Shown piece by piece: positions 28,230 to 38,917 of a stretch of 64,000 nt of DNA (within the stretch, counting starts at the first letter, position 1; every line of letters starts with the position of its first letter). The notes beneath the pieces were generated by a model. It ran no database searches. It saw only the letters and a program-made list of their open reading frames with translations, and was not told the origin of the DNA. Source of the stretch: Pseudomonas sichuanensis (GTDB lineage: Bacteria > Pseudomonadota > Gammaproteobacteria > Pseudomonadales > Pseudomonadaceae); NCBI RefSeq assembly GCF_003231305.1, contig NZ_QKVM01000001.1:62001-126000 (forward strand). The letters are read 5' to 3'. Position numbers and translations under genes: made by a program.

Positions 28230-29786
28230 ATGAAACCTTTCAACCGTGTTTCTGCTGTGGGGGCGGTGTCGCCTGTGTTGCGAGGGCTGCGCCCTCGTTC
28301 GCGGCACAAGGCCGCTCCTGCAGAGTCCGCGCCTCACCCCGTGGGAGCGGGCTTGCCCCGCGATCGAGCGCAAAGCGCTCGCCCCTACACCTGGTGCACC
28401 CTGGCCCTGGCCATCACCCTGGCCGGCTGTGCCGGCCTGCCCGACCAGCGCCTGGCCAACGAAGCGCTCAAGCGCGGCGACACCGCCACCGCCGAGCGCA
28501 ACTACAAGGCCCTGGCCGACCTGGGCTACAGCGACGCGCAAGTGGGCCTGGCCGACATCCAGGTGGCCACCCGCGAGCCGGCCAAGCTCAAGCAGGCCGA
28601 GGCCACCTACCGCGCCGCTGCCGCCACCTCGCCCCGCGCCCAGGCCCGCCTTGGCCGCCTGCTGGTGGCCAAGCCCGACAGTACCCAGGCCGAACGCGAG
28701 GAGGCCGAGCACCTGCTCAAGCAGGCCGCGCTGCAAGGCGAAGGCAACACCCTGATCCCGCTGGCGATGCTCTACCTGCAGTACCCGCAGAGCTTCCCCA
28801 AGGTCAACGCCCAGCAGCAGATCGACCAGTGGCGCGCCGCCGGCAACCCCGAGGCCGGCCTGGCCCAGGTACTGCTGTACCGCACCCAGGGCAGCTACGA
28901 CCAGCACCTGGGCGAGGTGGAAAAAATCTGCAAGGCCGCGCTGGCCAGCACCGACATCTGCTACGTCGAACTGGCCACCGTCTACCAGAAACGCGCCCAG
29001 CCCGAGCAACAGGCCGCCCTGCTCGACCAGCTCAAGGCCGCCTACGCCCGTGGCGCGGTGCCGGCCACCCGGGTCGACAGCGTCGCCCGCGTGCTGGCCG
29101 ACCGCAGCCTGGGCCAGACCGACGAGAAGACCGCCAAGGCCCTGCTGGAGCAAGTCGCCCCGGCCAACCCGGCGTCCTGGGTGAGCCTGGCGCAGCTGCT
29201 CTACGACTTCCCCGAACTGGGCGACACCGACCAGTTGCTGGCCTACATCGACAAGGGCCGCGAAGCCGAACAGCCGCGCGCCGAGCTGCTGCTGGGCCGC
29301 CTCTATTACGAAGGCAAGACCGTGCCGGCCGATGCCGCCAAGGCCGAGCAGCACCTGCAGGCCGCCGCCGACGCCGGTGAAGTCAGCGCCGACTACTACC
29401 TCGGCCAGCTCTACCGCCGTGGCTACCTGGGCAGCGTGGCGCCGCAGAAAGCCGTCGACCACCTGCTCAGCGCCGCCCGTGGCGGGCAGAACAGCGCCGA
29501 CTACGCCCTCGCCCAGCTGTTCAGCGAAGGCCATGGCATCCGCCCCGCGCCCACCAATGCCTGGGTGTTCGCGCAACTGGCGCAGGCCAACCCCACGCCG
29601 CAGTCGAGCGAGCTGTTGCAGCAGCTCGACCAGCAGCTCACGCCCGAGCAGCGCAGCCAGGCCCAGCAACTGCTGGCGCAGGAAAGACAGGCGCGCAGCA
29701 GCCTGTTTCAGGGCGCCAACAGCACCCTGGCCATCGAGGCCCTGCAAGACGACGAAACAGCCGTAGACGCCGAGGATTCGCTATGA
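28230..29786 (+). CDS. algK: Alginate export lipoprotein AlgK with REP-encoded N-terminal extension
   Basis: This 518-residue outer membrane lipoprotein is built of Sel1/TPR-like repeats and helps place AlgE. The lipobox is LAGC with Cys67, so the predicted signal peptide is 66 residues instead of the usual 25-30. Residues about 13-51 are encoded by two REP-family hairpins inside the gene (28266-28381); the segment reads VGAGLPRD where the REP core is translated. The start ATG 28230 has a good GGAGC-type site, no in-frame ATG follows before the lipobox, and an in-frame GTG at 28341 has no ribosome site. From the lipobox on, the protein looks like ordinary AlgK. The stop overlaps the algE start (ATGA). 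Confidence 0.93.
   Translation: MKPFNRVSAVGAVSPVLRGLRPRSRHKAAPAESAPHPVGAGLPRDRAQSARPYTWCTLALAITLAGCAGLPDQRLANEALKRGDTATAERNYKALADLGYSDAQVGLADIQVATREPAKLKQAEATYRAAAATSPRAQARLGRLLVAKPDSTQAEREEAEHLLKQAALQGEGNTLIPLAMLYLQYPQSFPKVNAQQQIDQWRAAGNPEAGLAQVLLYRTQGSYDQHLGEVEKICKAALASTDICYVELATVYQKRAQPEQQAALLDQLKAAYARGAVPATRVDSVARVLADRSLGQTDEKTAKALLEQVAPANPASWVSLAQLLYDFPELGDTDQLLAYIDKGREAEQPRAELLLGRLYYEGKTVPADAAKAEQHLQAAADAGEVSADYYLGQLYRRGYLGSVAPQKAVDHLLSAARGGQNSADYALAQLFSEGHGIRPAPTNAWVFAQLAQANPTPQSSELLQQLDQQLTPEQRSQAQQLLAQERQARSSLFQGANSTLAIEALQDDETAVDAEDSL
28266..28381. repeat. Two REP-family units inside algK
   Basis: Unit one (about 28279-28320, GCGGCACAAGGCCGCTCCTG preceded by AGGGCTGCGCCCT) belongs to the TAGGAGCGGCC family in inverted sense. 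Unit two (28341-28364, GTGGGAGCGGGCTTGCCCCG then CGAT) belongs to the main family. A small palindrome, GAGCGCAAAGCGCTC, follows at 28366-28380. All lie in frame within the algK signal peptide. Confidence 0.88.
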
Positions 29787-31261
29787 CGCTCAACCCCTTC
29801 GTGAAAGCCGGCATCGGCCTGAGTTTCGCCCTGTTGTGGTCGATGCCGACCCTGGCCGCCGAAACCGCACAGAAGAACTTCGGCCTGGATGTGAAAATCA
29901 CCGGCCAGTCCGAGGACGACCGCGACCTGGGCACCCGCGCAGGCGGCGACGTCAACGGCGTCGGCCTCGATCTGCGCCCCTGGGTGTACGGCGAGCGTGG
30001 CAACTGGAGCGCCTTCGCCATGGGCCAGGCGGTCACCGCCACCGACATCATCGAAACCGACACCCTGCGCCAGAACGACGACGGCAGCACCACCGACAAT
30101 GGCGACGACAGCCGCAAGCCGGACAAAAGCTACCTGGCCATGCGCGAGTTCTGGGTCGGCTACAGCGGCCTCACCGCCTACCCCGGCGAGCAACTGCGCC
30201 TGGGCCGCCAGCGCCTGCGCAGCGACGATGGCATGTGGCGCGACACCAACATCGAAGCACTGAACTGGACCTTCGACACCACCCTGCTCAAGGCCGACCT
30301 GGGCGTGGCCCAGCGCTTCAGCGAATACCGCACCGACCTCACCGAGCTGGCCCCGGAAGACAAGGACCGCACGCACATCTTCGGCAACGTCGCCACCCAG
30401 TGGACGCCCGGCCATTGGGTCGGCGTGCGCGCCCACCACACCCACGACAGCGGCAGCCTGAAGCGCCCCGGCGAAACCGTCGACGCCCTCGACAAGACCC
30501 GCACCGGCGATCTCACCTGGCTGGGCCTGGAAGCCAACAGCGACGCCTACAACTGGCGCAACGACCACACCGTCAACTACTGGGGCAGCCTCACCTGGCT
30601 GACCGGCGACCGCGACACCCTCAGCAGCCAGGCAGTGGGCAACGACCAGGTCGCCACCGGCAAGCAGAGCGGCGACGTCAATGCCTGGGCCACCGACCTT
30701 GGCATCCGCCTGCGCCTGGACCCCAACTGGCAGGTCGGCGCGGCCTATGCCCGAGGCAGCGGCGGCGGCGGCAGCGACGGCTCGAACAACTTCGAGCAGA
30801 CCGGCCTTGAGAGCAACCGCTCCAACTTCACCGGCACCCGCTCGCGCGTGCACCGCTTCGGCGAGGCCTTCCGCGGCGAGCTGGGCAACCTGCAGGCGGC
30901 CACCCTGTTCACCTCCTGGCAGCTGCGCGACGACTACGACGCCAGCCTCATCTACCACAAGTTCTGGCGTGTCGACGGCAAGCAGAACATCGGCTCCAGC
31001 GGCATCAACGCAGTGGTCGACGACGGCGGCGTGAACCGCCCGCTGGTCAACGGCGAGAAAGACCTCGGCCAGGAAATGGACGTGGTCGTGACCAAGTACT
31101 TCAAGCAAGGCCTGCTGCCGGCCTCGCTCAGCCAGTCGATCGACGAGCCTTCGGCGCTGGTGCGCCTGCGCGCCGGTGTGTTCAAGCCAGGCGACGCCTA
31201 TGGCAAGGAAGCCGACTCGTACATGCACCGCGCCTTCGTCGACGTGATCTGGCGCTTCTGA
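29783..31261 (+). CDS. algE: Alginate outer membrane export porin AlgE
   Basis: This 492-residue protein has a signal peptide ending near PTLAAE and a beta barrel that ends in the outer membrane sorting residue Phe (DVIWRF). AlgE forms an 18-strand pore with an arginine-rich electropositive lumen that passes anionic alginate. A Gly/Ser-rich loop ([12 protein letters not shown]) lies near residue 330. The start overlaps the algK stop by four bases. Confidence 0.97.
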   Translation: MTLNPFVKAGIGLSFALLWSMPTLAAETAQKNFGLDVKITGQSEDDRDLGTRAGGDVNGVGLDLRPWVYGERGNWSAFAMGQAVTATDIIETDTLRQNDDGSTTDNGDDSRKPDKSYLAMREFWVGYSGLTAYPGEQLRLGRQRLRSDDGMWRDTNIEALNWTFDTTLLKADLGVAQRFSEYRTDLTELAPEDKDRTHIFGNVATQWTPGHWVGVRAHHTHDSGSLKRPGETVDALDKTRTGDLTWLGLEANSDAYNWRNDHTVNYWGSLTWLTGDRDTLSSQAVGNDQVATGKQSGDVNAWATDLGIRLRLDPNWQVGAAYARGSGGGGSDGSNNFEQTGLESNRSNFTGTRSRVHRFGEAFRGELGNLQAATLFTSWQLRDDYDASLIYHKFWRVDGKQNIGSSGINAVVDDGGVNRPLVNGEKDLGQEMDVVVTKYFKQGLLPASLSQSIDEPSALVRLRAGVFKPGDAYGKEADSYMHRAFVDVIWRF

Positions 31262-31280
31262 GGCCGGGAGAGGATTTGAC

Positions 31281-32837
31281 ATGAACCTGCACCCGAACCT
31301 TCGCCATAGCCTGCTGGCCAGCGCCCTGCTGCTGGCCGCAGGGCTGGCCCAGGCCGCCGAGCCGGAAATGGCCAAGGGGCTGCAACAGGCCAAGACCTAC
31401 ACCGTTGCCAGTGCGCCGATCGAGCCGCTGCTGATGGACCCGCCCAAGCTGCCCGACCTGTCCGGCTACACCGCCGCCGCCGTGCAGAAGAAGATCGACC
31501 GCGCGCACAAGGGCAAGGTCAGCGTGCGCCGCATGCTCCAGGAGGACACCCTCAAGGAGTTCATCGGCGGCGACAACAAGGGCGCCGAATGGGTGCGCCG
31601 CCAGCACGGCATCCCCCAGGCGATCTTCGTCGACGACGGGCATGTCGACCTGGTGGAGCTGAGCAAGAAAGTACCCAACCAGTACCTGCGCGAAACCGCG
31701 CCGGGTGTCTACCTGGCGCGCCTGCCGATCGTGGTCGGGCGCAAGGGCGTGCTGGAGATCGACGCCAAGGTCAAGGAGCTGCGCCTGTCCGAAGAGGGCG
31801 GCGCGTTCATCGTCAACGACGGCAAGCTGTTCGTCAGCGACACCCAGGTGACCGGCTGGCGTGAACAGGCCAATGGCCCGGCAACCTTCCGCAAGCCCGA
31901 TGAGTTCCGCCCGTTCCTGCTCAGCTGGGGCGGCACCGAGACCTACATCGTCAACAGCAAGATGGCCAGCTTCGGCTACGCCAAGTCCAAGTCCTACGGT
32001 GTGAGCATCTCGCAGTACACGCCGAACATGGCCAAGCAGATGGGCCGCCCGGAACCCACCGGCTGGATCTTAGGCTCCGAGTTCAGCGACATGTGGTACG
32101 GCTTCTACTGCTACGAGACCAGCGACTTCGTGGTCAAGGACAGCACCTACCGCGACAACATCGTCTACGGCATCGACCCCCACGACCGCTCGCACCGCCT
32201 GATCATCGCCGGCAACACCGTGTACGGCACCAAGAAAAAGCACGGGATCATCGTCTCCCGCGAGGTCAACGACAGCTGGATCATCAACAACAAGAGCTAC
32301 GACAACAAGCTCTCGGGCGTGGTGATCGACCGCAACAGCGTCAACAACCTGATCGCCTACAACGAGATCTACCGCAACCACACCGACGGCATCACCTTGT
32401 ACGAAAGCGGCGACAACCTGATCTGGGGCAACAAGCTGATCAACAACCGCCGCCACGGCATCCGCGTGCGCAACAGCGTGAACATCCGCCTGTACGAGAA
32501 CGTCGCCATGGCCAATGGCCTGGTGGGCGTGTACGGGCACATCAAGGACCTCTCCGACACCGACCGCGACATCGCCCTCGACCCGTTCGACACCAAGGTG
32601 TCGCTGATCGTGGTCGGCGGCGAGCTGGCGGCCAACGGTTCCGGCCCCTTGTCGATCGACTCGCCGCTGTCGGTGGAGCTGTACAAGGTGTCGATGCTGA
32701 TGCCGCGCAAGGCCAACGGCATCAGCTTCAACGGTGTGCTGGGCGAGCGCCAGGACGAAATCCTCGACCTGCTGGTGCGCCAGCAGAAGGCCGTGCTGAT
32801 CGACCCGGTCGAACGCCAGACCGAAATGATCGATTAA
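31281..32837 (+). CDS. algG: Mannuronan C5-epimerase AlgG
   Basis: This 518-residue periplasmic enzyme converts polymer mannuronate to guluronate. It has a signal peptide (LLASALLLAAGLAQA) and a right-handed beta-helix of CASH repeats. The catalytic DPHD motif is at residues 299-302 (GIDPHDRSHRL). It lies 19 bp downstream of algE. Confidence 0.97.
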   Translation: MNLHPNLRHSLLASALLLAAGLAQAAEPEMAKGLQQAKTYTVASAPIEPLLMDPPKLPDLSGYTAAAVQKKIDRAHKGKVSVRRMLQEDTLKEFIGGDNKGAEWVRRQHGIPQAIFVDDGHVDLVELSKKVPNQYLRETAPGVYLARLPIVVGRKGVLEIDAKVKELRLSEEGGAFIVNDGKLFVSDTQVTGWREQANGPATFRKPDEFRPFLLSWGGTETYIVNSKMASFGYAKSKSYGVSISQYTPNMAKQMGRPEPTGWILGSEFSDMWYGFYCYETSDFVVKDSTYRDNIVYGIDPHDRSHRLIIAGNTVYGTKKKHGIIVSREVNDSWIINNKSYDNKLSGVVIDRNSVNNLIAYNEIYRNHTDGITLYESGDNLIWGNKLINNRRHGIRVRNSVNIRLYENVAMANGLVGVYGHIKDLSDTDRDIALDPFDTKVSLIVVGGELAANGSGPLSIDSPLSVELYKVSMLMPRKANGISFNGVLGERQDEILDLLVRQQKAVLIDPVERQTEMID

Positions 32838-32850
32838 GGAAGCCCAGACC

Positions 32851-34296
32851 ATGACCCCACACCTGATCAAACTGCTCGGCCTGTCCGCCGCCCTCCTGGC
32901 CATCAGCCAGGGCGTGCGCGCCGAGGACGTCAAGGCGCCGGCCTTCAGCGCCGAACCCTGCTGCCAGCTGTGCCCCGAGGCCCATGACGCCAGCCGCTAC
33001 ACCACGCGCTACCAACAGAACTTCACCACCCTGGTGCAAGCCCAGGGCGACTGGCTGTTCCGCACCCGTGAAGACCTGCGCACCGAGTTCGACACCACCC
33101 CCGGCGGCTACAAACGCCTGCAGCAAGTGCACGACGCGTTCAAGAAGCGCGGCGTGGAGCTTGTGGTGGTGTATCAGCCCACCCGTGGCCTGGTGAACCG
33201 CAACATGCTCAAGCCCGAAGAGAAGGCCGCGTTCAATTACCAGAAGGCCCTGCACAACTACCAGGCCATGCTCGCCCGCTTCGCCAAGATGGGCTACAAC
33301 GTGCCCGACCTGTCGCCGCTGACCAACGAACAGCTGGCCGCCGCCGACCAGGGCAAGGACTTCTACTTCCGCGGCGACCAGCACTGGACGCCCTACGGTG
33401 CCGAGCGCGCGGCCAAGATCGTGGCCGACACCGTGCACCACATGCCGGCCTTCGAAGGCATCCCGCGCAAGGAATTCGAGACCAAAAAGTCCGGGCGCAT
33501 GGGCAAGACCGGCACCCTGCACAACGTCGCCGGCCAGCTCTGCGGCACCAGCTACGCGGTGCAGTACATGGACCAGTTCGCCACCGAGCCCAAGGGCGGC
33601 GCCAGCGGCGGCGACGACCTGTTCGGTGACTCGGGCAACGCGCAGATCACCCTGGTGGGCACCAGCCACAGCGGCAAGAACTACAACTTCTCGGGCTTCC
33701 TGGAGCAATACATCGGCGCCGACGTGCTCAACGTCGCCTTCCCCGGCGGCGGCCTGGAGGGCTCGATGATCCAGTACCTGGGCAGCGAGGAATTCCAGAA
33801 CCACCCACCGAAGATCCTGATCTGGGAATTCTCCCCGCTGTACCGCCTGGACCAGGAAACCATCTGGCGGCAGATCCTCGGCCTGCTCGACGACGGCTGC
33901 GACGGCCGCCCTGCGCAGATGAGCGCCAGCGCCACCCTCAAGCCCGGCAAGAACGAGCTGATGGTCAACGGCAAGAACGGCGTGATCAAGGACCTGATCA
34001 ACCGCAACCACCAGCTCGACATCAAGTTCGAGGACAGCTCGGTGAAAGTGCTGCAGGCCACCCTGTGGTACCTCAACGGCCGCCACGAGGACATCAAGAT
34101 CGAGAAGCCCGAGACCTCCGACACCGACGGCCGCTTCGTCTTCCAGATGCGCGAGGACGAAGACTGGGCCGGCCAGAACCTGCTGGCCCTGGAAGTCCAG
34201 GGGCCGGAGAGCGGCACCCAGAAAGTCGAAGCGAAACTGTGCAAACGCAACAACTTCGCCAACCCTGCGCAACACACCGCGCAAGCTGGCCAGTGA
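32851..34296 (+). CDS. algX: Alginate O-acetyltransferase AlgX
   Basis: This 481-residue periplasmic enzyme has an SGNH-hydrolase-like domain and a C-terminal carbohydrate-binding module. The catalytic residues are Asp176 and His178 ([10 protein letters not shown]) and Ser272 (VGTSHSG), a few residues shifted from P. aeruginosa. It transfers acetyl groups to mannuronate and binds the polymer. It has a signal peptide ending near GVRAED. It lies 13 bp after algG. Confidence 0.97.
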   Translation: MTPHLIKLLGLSAALLAISQGVRAEDVKAPAFSAEPCCQLCPEAHDASRYTTRYQQNFTTLVQAQGDWLFRTREDLRTEFDTTPGGYKRLQQVHDAFKKRGVELVVVYQPTRGLVNRNMLKPEEKAAFNYQKALHNYQAMLARFAKMGYNVPDLSPLTNEQLAAADQGKDFYFRGDQHWTPYGAERAAKIVADTVHHMPAFEGIPRKEFETKKSGRMGKTGTLHNVAGQLCGTSYAVQYMDQFATEPKGGASGGDDLFGDSGNAQITLVGTSHSGKNYNFSGFLEQYIGADVLNVAFPGGGLEGSMIQYLGSEEFQNHPPKILIWEFSPLYRLDQETIWRQILGLLDDGCDGRPAQMSASATLKPGKNELMVNGKNGVIKDLINRNHQLDIKFEDSSVKVLQATLWYLNGRHEDIKIEKPETSDTDGRFVFQMREDEDWAGQNLLALEVQGPESGTQKVEAKLCKRNNFANPAQHTAQAGQ

Positions 34297-34303
34297 GGCG
34301 ACC

Positions 34304-35407
34304 ATGACATCCATCAGCCACAAGACCGCCCCCGCCCTGCTCGCTCTCGCCCTGTTCGGCGGTGCGGCGCAGGCCGCGCTGGTACCGCCCCAGGGGTACT
34401 ACGAGGGCATCGAAAAGCTCAAGGCCGGCGACGGCAACTTCCGCTGCGAAGCGGCGCCCAGGCCCTACACCGGCTCGCTGCAGTTTCGCAGCAAGTACGA
34501 GGGCTCCGACAAGGCCCGGGCGACGCTCAATGTCGCCTCGGAGAAAGCCTTCCGCGACTCGACCAAGGACATCACCACCCTCGAGAAAGGCGTGAGCAAG
34601 ATGATCGGCCAGTACATGCGCGACGGCCGCCCGGCCCAGCTGGACTGCGCCCTGGACTGGCTCGGCAGTTGGGCCCGCGCCGACGCGCTGATGTCCACCG
34701 ACTACAACCACACCGGCAAGTCCATGCGCAAATGGGCGCTGGGCAGCATGAGCGGTTCGTGGCTGCGCCTGAAGTTCTCCAACTCGCAGCCGCTGGCCGC
34801 GCACCAGGCCGAGGCCGAAGCCATCGAAAAATGGCTGGGCCGCCTGGCCTCGCAAACCGTGCGCGACTGGAGCGACCTGCCACTGGAGAAGATCAACAAC
34901 CACAGCTACTGGGCGGCCTGGTCGGTGATGGCCACCGCCGTGGCCACCGACCGGCGCGACCTGTTCGACTGGGCCGTGAAGGAATACCGGGTCGGCGCCA
35001 ACCAGGTCGATGCCCAGGGCTTCTTGCCCAACGAGCTCAAGCGCAGGCAGCGCGCCCTGGCCTACCACAACTACGCCCTGCCGCCGCTGGCGATGATCGC
35101 CAGCTTCGCCCAGGCCAATGGCGTGGATGTGCGCGGCGAGAACAACAACGCCCTGCGCCGCCTGGGCGAGAAGGTGCTGAACGGCTCGCAGGACCCCAGC
35201 GCGTTCAAGACCCGCAACGGCGAGAAGCAGGACATGGGCGACCTGAAGATCGACAGCAAGTACGCCTGGCTCGAACCCTGGTGCCAGCTGTACCGCTGCG
35301 ACGCCCAGACCCTCAAGCGCAAGCACGGCATGCAGCCGTTCAACAGCTTCAGGCTGGGCGGTGATCTGACCCGGGTCTACGACCCGAGCGCAGAACAGAA
35401 AAAGTAA
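34304..35407 (+). CDS. algL: Poly(beta-D-mannuronate) lyase AlgL
   Basis: This 367-residue periplasmic lyase of the PL5 family has a signal peptide ([14 protein letters not shown]) and the signature NNHSYW with His200. It degrades alginate that strays into the periplasm. It starts seven bases after algX. A REP pair follows its stop codon, inside the operon. Confidence 0.97.
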   Translation: MTSISHKTAPALLALALFGGAAQAALVPPQGYYEGIEKLKAGDGNFRCEAAPRPYTGSLQFRSKYEGSDKARATLNVASEKAFRDSTKDITTLEKGVSKMIGQYMRDGRPAQLDCALDWLGSWARADALMSTDYNHTGKSMRKWALGSMSGSWLRLKFSNSQPLAAHQAEAEAIEKWLGRLASQTVRDWSDLPLEKINNHSYWAAWSVMATAVATDRRDLFDWAVKEYRVGANQVDAQGFLPNELKRRQRALAYHNYALPPLAMIASFAQANGVDVRGENNNALRRLGEKVLNGSQDPSAFKTRNGEKQDMGDLKIDSKYAWLEPWCQLYRCDAQTLKRKHGMQPFNSFRLGGDLTRVYDPSAEQKK

Positions 35408-35414
35408 GTCGTTT

Positions 35415-35506
35415 GCGTGGGAGCGGGCTTGCCCCGCGATGGCGTCAGCAGAGCCAACGCCATTGCCCTTGCGGGCCTCATCGCGGGGCAAGCCCGCTCC
35501 CACGCC
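35415..35506. repeat. REP inverted pair inside the alginate operon (algL-algI)
   Basis: Two full REP units in inverted orientation begin eight bases after the algL stop codon. The 178-bp algL-algI gap is by far the largest in the operon. The hairpin could protect the upstream message or reduce readthrough into algIJFA. Confidence 0.92.
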
Positions 35507-35585
35507 ATAGTGATCCTCCACATTTTTCGTGGGGGGTTTGGGGGGCGCTGTGCCCCAGGTGCTGTGCATAACTAGGAGAACCGGG

Positions 35586-37043
35586 ATGGTCTTCTCGTCC
35601 AACGTGTTCCTGTTCCTGTTCCTGCCGGTCTTCCTCGGCTTGTACTACGTGAGCGGGAACCGCTATCGCAACCTGCTGCTGCTGGTTGCCAGCTACATCT
35701 TCTACGCCTGGTGGCGGGTGGACTTCCTCGCCCTGTTCGCGGGCGTGACCCTGTGGAACTACTGGATCGGCCTCAAGGTGGGCGCCGCTGGCGTACGCAC
35801 CAAGCCCGCCCAGCGCTGGCTGCTGCTGGGCGTGGGCGTCGACCTGTGCATTCTCGGCTACTTCAAGTACGCCAACTTCGGGGTCGACAGCCTCAACGCG
35901 ATCATGACCTCGATGGGCCTGGAGCCGTTCATCCTCACCCACGTGCTGCTGCCGATCGGCATCTCGTTCTACATCTTCGAGTCGATCAGCTACATCATCG
36001 ATGTGTACCGCGGCGACACCCCGGCCACCCGCAACCTGATCGACTTCGCGGCCTTCGTGGCGATCTTCCCGCACCTGATCGCCGGCCCCGTGCTGCGTTT
36101 CAAGGACCTGGTCGACCAGTTCAACAACCGCACCCACACCCTGGACAAGTTCTCCGAAGGCTGCACCCGCTTCATGCAGGGCTTCATCAAGAAGGTGTTC
36201 ATCGCCGACACCCTGGCGGTGGTCGCCGACCACTGCTTCGCCCTGCAGAACCCCACCACCGGCGATGCCTGGCTCGGTGCGCTGGCCTACACCGCGCAGC
36301 TGTACTTCGACTTCAGTGGCTACAGCGACATGGCCATCGGCCTGGGCCTGATGATGGGCTTTCGCTTCATGGAGAACTTCAAGCAGCCCTACATCAGCCA
36401 GTCGATCACCGAGTTCTGGCGGCGCTGGCACATCAGCCTGTCCACCTGGCTGCGCGACTACCTGTACATCACCCTGGGCGGCAACCGCAAAGGCACCTTC
36501 AACACCTACCGCAACCTGTTCCTGACCATGCTGCTGGGCGGGCTGTGGCACGGCGCCAACTTCACCTACATCATCTGGGGCGCCTGGCACGGCCTGTGGC
36601 TGGCCATCGAACGCGCACTGGGCCTGGACACCAACCCGCAGCGTTTCAACCCGGTGAAATGGGCCTTCACCTTCCTGCTGGTGGTGGTCGGCTGGGTGAT
36701 CTTCCGCGCCGAGAACCTGCACGTGGCCGCACGCATGTACGGCGCCATGTTCAGCTTCGGCGACTGGCAACTGTCGGAACTCAACCGCGCCAACCTCACC
36801 GGCCTGCAAGTCGCGACCCTGATCGTGGCCTACCTGAGCCTGGCGTTCTTCGGCCTGCGCGACTTCTACCGCAATGCCACGCCGGCCCCCAAGGCCACCC
36901 CGGTGCAGATCAACGCCGATGGCTCGGTTGGCCTGGACTGGACGCGAATCATGACCCGCGCCCTGGTGCTGCTGCTGTTCATCGCCTCGGTGCTCAAGCT
37001 CTCGGCGCAGAGCTACTCACCCTTCCTGTACTTCCAGTTCTGA
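35586..37043 (+). CDS. algI: Alginate O-acetylation protein AlgI (MBOAT)
   Basis: This 485-residue multi-pass membrane protein belongs to the MBOAT family and is thought to move acetyl groups across the inner membrane. The catalytic histidine is His322 (LGGLWHGANFTYIIWG), as in P. aeruginosa. The motif WRRWHISLSTWLRDYLYI lies before it. ATG 35586 is preceded by AGGAG; an upstream in-frame extension has no support. Confidence 0.97.
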   Translation: MVFSSNVFLFLFLPVFLGLYYVSGNRYRNLLLLVASYIFYAWWRVDFLALFAGVTLWNYWIGLKVGAAGVRTKPAQRWLLLGVGVDLCILGYFKYANFGVDSLNAIMTSMGLEPFILTHVLLPIGISFYIFESISYIIDVYRGDTPATRNLIDFAAFVAIFPHLIAGPVLRFKDLVDQFNNRTHTLDKFSEGCTRFMQGFIKKVFIADTLAVVADHCFALQNPTTGDAWLGALAYTAQLYFDFSGYSDMAIGLGLMMGFRFMENFKQPYISQSITEFWRRWHISLSTWLRDYLYITLGGNRKGTFNTYRNLFLTMLLGGLWHGANFTYIIWGAWHGLWLAIERALGLDTNPQRFNPVKWAFTFLLVVVGWVIFRAENLHVAARMYGAMFSFGDWQLSELNRANLTGLQVATLIVAYLSLAFFGLRDFYRNATPAPKATPVQINADGSVGLDWTRIMTRALVLLLFIASVLKLSAQSYSPFLYFQF

Positions 37044-37053
37044 GGCCCGACAC

Positions 37054-38214
37054 ATGAACCGGACACTTCGCATCACTTACTCCCTGTCGTTCATGGGCCT
37101 GCTGGTCGGGCTGGGCGCCTGGTCGGTCGGTGGGCTGGACGGCTTCACCCGCACCGGGCAGATGACCCTGCTCGACGGCAAGCTGGCCAAAGCCGCCGAA
37201 ACCCACTACGACGAGCAGTTCCCGATCAAGCGCCTGGGTACCAACCTGTGGGCCGCGCTGGACTTCAAGCTGTTCAATGAAGGCCGCCCCGGTGTAGTGC
37301 TGGGCCGCGACCAATGGCTGTTCAGCGACGAAGAATTCAAACCCACCGTCGGCGCGCAACAGCAGATGCAGGACAACCTGGCGCTGGTGCGCGGCATCCG
37401 CGACAGCTTGCAGCGCCAGGGCGTGCAACTGGTGCTGGCGATCGTCCCGGCCAAGGCCCGCCTGTATGCCGAGTACCTCGGCAAAGAGACGCCGGCCAGC
37501 CTGCACGACGACCTGTTCAACCAGTTCCACGCCCAGGTGCGTCAGGCCAATGTGTTCGCCCCCGACCTGCTGGCCCCGCTGGAGCAAGCCAAGGCCCGTG
37601 GCCAGGTGTTCCTGCGCACCGACACCCACTGGACGCCGCTGGGCGCCGAGGTGGTCGCGCAATCTTTGGCCGAAGCCGTCAACCGCCAGGGCCTGCTCAG
37701 CGGCGAACCCCAGGAGTACATCACCGAGGCCGGCGCCAGCGCGCCGTACAAGGGTGACCTGACCAATTTCCTGCCGCTGGACCCGCTGTTCAGCAACCTG
37801 CTGCCCACCCCGGACACCCTGCAGCAACGCAAGACCCAGCCGGTGCAGGCCGAAGGCGAAAGCGGCGACGACGCGCTGTTCGACGACAGCCGGATCCCGG
37901 TGGCGCTGGTGGGCACCAGCTACAGCGCCAACCCGCATTGGAACTTCCTCGGCGCCCTGCAGCAGGCCCTGCGCAGCGACGTCGCCAACTATGCCGAAGA
38001 CGGCCACGGCCCGCTGCTGCCAATGCTCAAGTACCTGCAAAGCGACGCCTTCAAGAACGCCCCGCCACAGGTTGTGGTGTGGGAATTCCCCGAACGATAT
38101 CTGCCAATGAAGAACGACCTCAGCGCCTTCGATCCGCAGTGGATCGCGCAGCTGAAGAACTCCCGCAAATCCGAAGAAAACCTGGCCCTGTCGTCCAACC
38201 GGACGGACCACTGA
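37054..38214 (+). CDS. algJ: Alginate O-acetyltransferase AlgJ
   Basis: This 386-residue protein is anchored by an N-terminal helix and carries an SGNH-like domain paralogous to AlgX. Asp190 and His192 (RTDTHWTPLG) and Ser289 (VGTSYS) form the active site. It passes acetyl groups from AlgI towards AlgX/AlgF. It lies 10 bp after algI. Confidence 0.97.
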   Translation: MNRTLRITYSLSFMGLLVGLGAWSVGGLDGFTRTGQMTLLDGKLAKAAETHYDEQFPIKRLGTNLWAALDFKLFNEGRPGVVLGRDQWLFSDEEFKPTVGAQQQMQDNLALVRGIRDSLQRQGVQLVLAIVPAKARLYAEYLGKETPASLHDDLFNQFHAQVRQANVFAPDLLAPLEQAKARGQVFLRTDTHWTPLGAEVVAQSLAEAVNRQGLLSGEPQEYITEAGASAPYKGDLTNFLPLDPLFSNLLPTPDTLQQRKTQPVQAEGESGDDALFDDSRIPVALVGTSYSANPHWNFLGALQQALRSDVANYAEDGHGPLLPMLKYLQSDAFKNAPPQVVVWEFPERYLPMKNDLSAFDPQWIAQLKNSRKSEENLALSSNRTDH

Positions 38215-38234
38215 AGATAGAGAGGAACACGCAC

Positions 38235-38882
38235 ATGACCACCAAGACTTCCATTGCCAAAGCCCTCACCCTCGCTGCCGGCCTGAGCCTGGCCTCGATG
38301 CAGGCCTTCGCCGGTGCCGACGCCGCCCTGTACGGCCCGAGTGCGCCGAAAGGTTCGACCTTCGTGCGCCTGTACAACGCCACCAGCGCCCCTACTGCGG
38401 CGAGCGTGGGCAATACCCAGATCAAGCAGGTCGGCGCCCAGGCCAGCAGCGACTTCAGCTTCCTGCCCGGCGGTGACTACACCGCCCAGGTCGGCGGCAA
38501 GAACGTCCCGGTCAAGCTGGCCGCTGACAAGTACTACACCCTGGTCAACAACGCAGGCTCCAACCCGCAGCTGATCGAAGAGCCACCGTTCAAGAACAAG
38601 CAGAAAGCCCTGGTCCGCGTGCAGAACCTCAGCGACCAGCAACTGACCCTGAAAACCGCCGACGGCAAGACCGAAGTGGTCAAGCCGGTGGCGGCCAAGG
38701 GCCGTGGCGAGCGCGAGATCAACCCGGTGAAGGTCAACCTCGCGCTGTATGCAGGCGACAAGAAAGTCGGCGACGTCAAACCCGTCGCCCTGGAGCGCGG
38801 CGAAGCGGCCGTGCTGTATGTCACCGGGTCCGGCAGCAGCCTGTCGCCGGTCTGGGTCACCCGCCCTGTGTCCACTAACTGA
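38235..38882 (+). CDS. algF: Alginate O-acetylation adaptor AlgF
   Basis: This 215-residue periplasmic protein has a signal peptide (LAAGLSLASMQAFA) and two small beta domains. It is needed for acetylation in P. aeruginosa and is thought to bridge AlgJ and AlgX. ATG 38235 follows an AGAGGAA site, 20 bp after algJ. Confidence 0.96.
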   Translation: MTTKTSIAKALTLAAGLSLASMQAFAGADAALYGPSAPKGSTFVRLYNATSAPTAASVGNTQIKQVGAQASSDFSFLPGGDYTAQVGGKNVPVKLAADKYYTLVNNAGSNPQLIEEPPFKNKQKALVRVQNLSDQQLTLKTADGKTEVVKPVAAKGRGEREINPVKVNLALYAGDKKVGDVKPVALERGEAAVLYVTGSGSSLSPVWVTRPVSTN

Positions 38883-38917
38883 TCCCTGCCTCTTAACGAC
38901 CTTATTGGAGAAACAAC

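Noticed and set aside
25791-29747. A 1318-codon open frame antisense to alg8-alg44-algK
   Set aside because: High GC3 in the true genes removes stop codons from the opposite strand. It spans three recognised genes and their gaps and has no domain.
28341-29786. Shorter algK starting at GTG 28341 after the REP units
   Set aside because: There is no ribosome-binding site before that GTG, while ATG 28230 has a good one. Kept as an explicit alternative in the algK entry.
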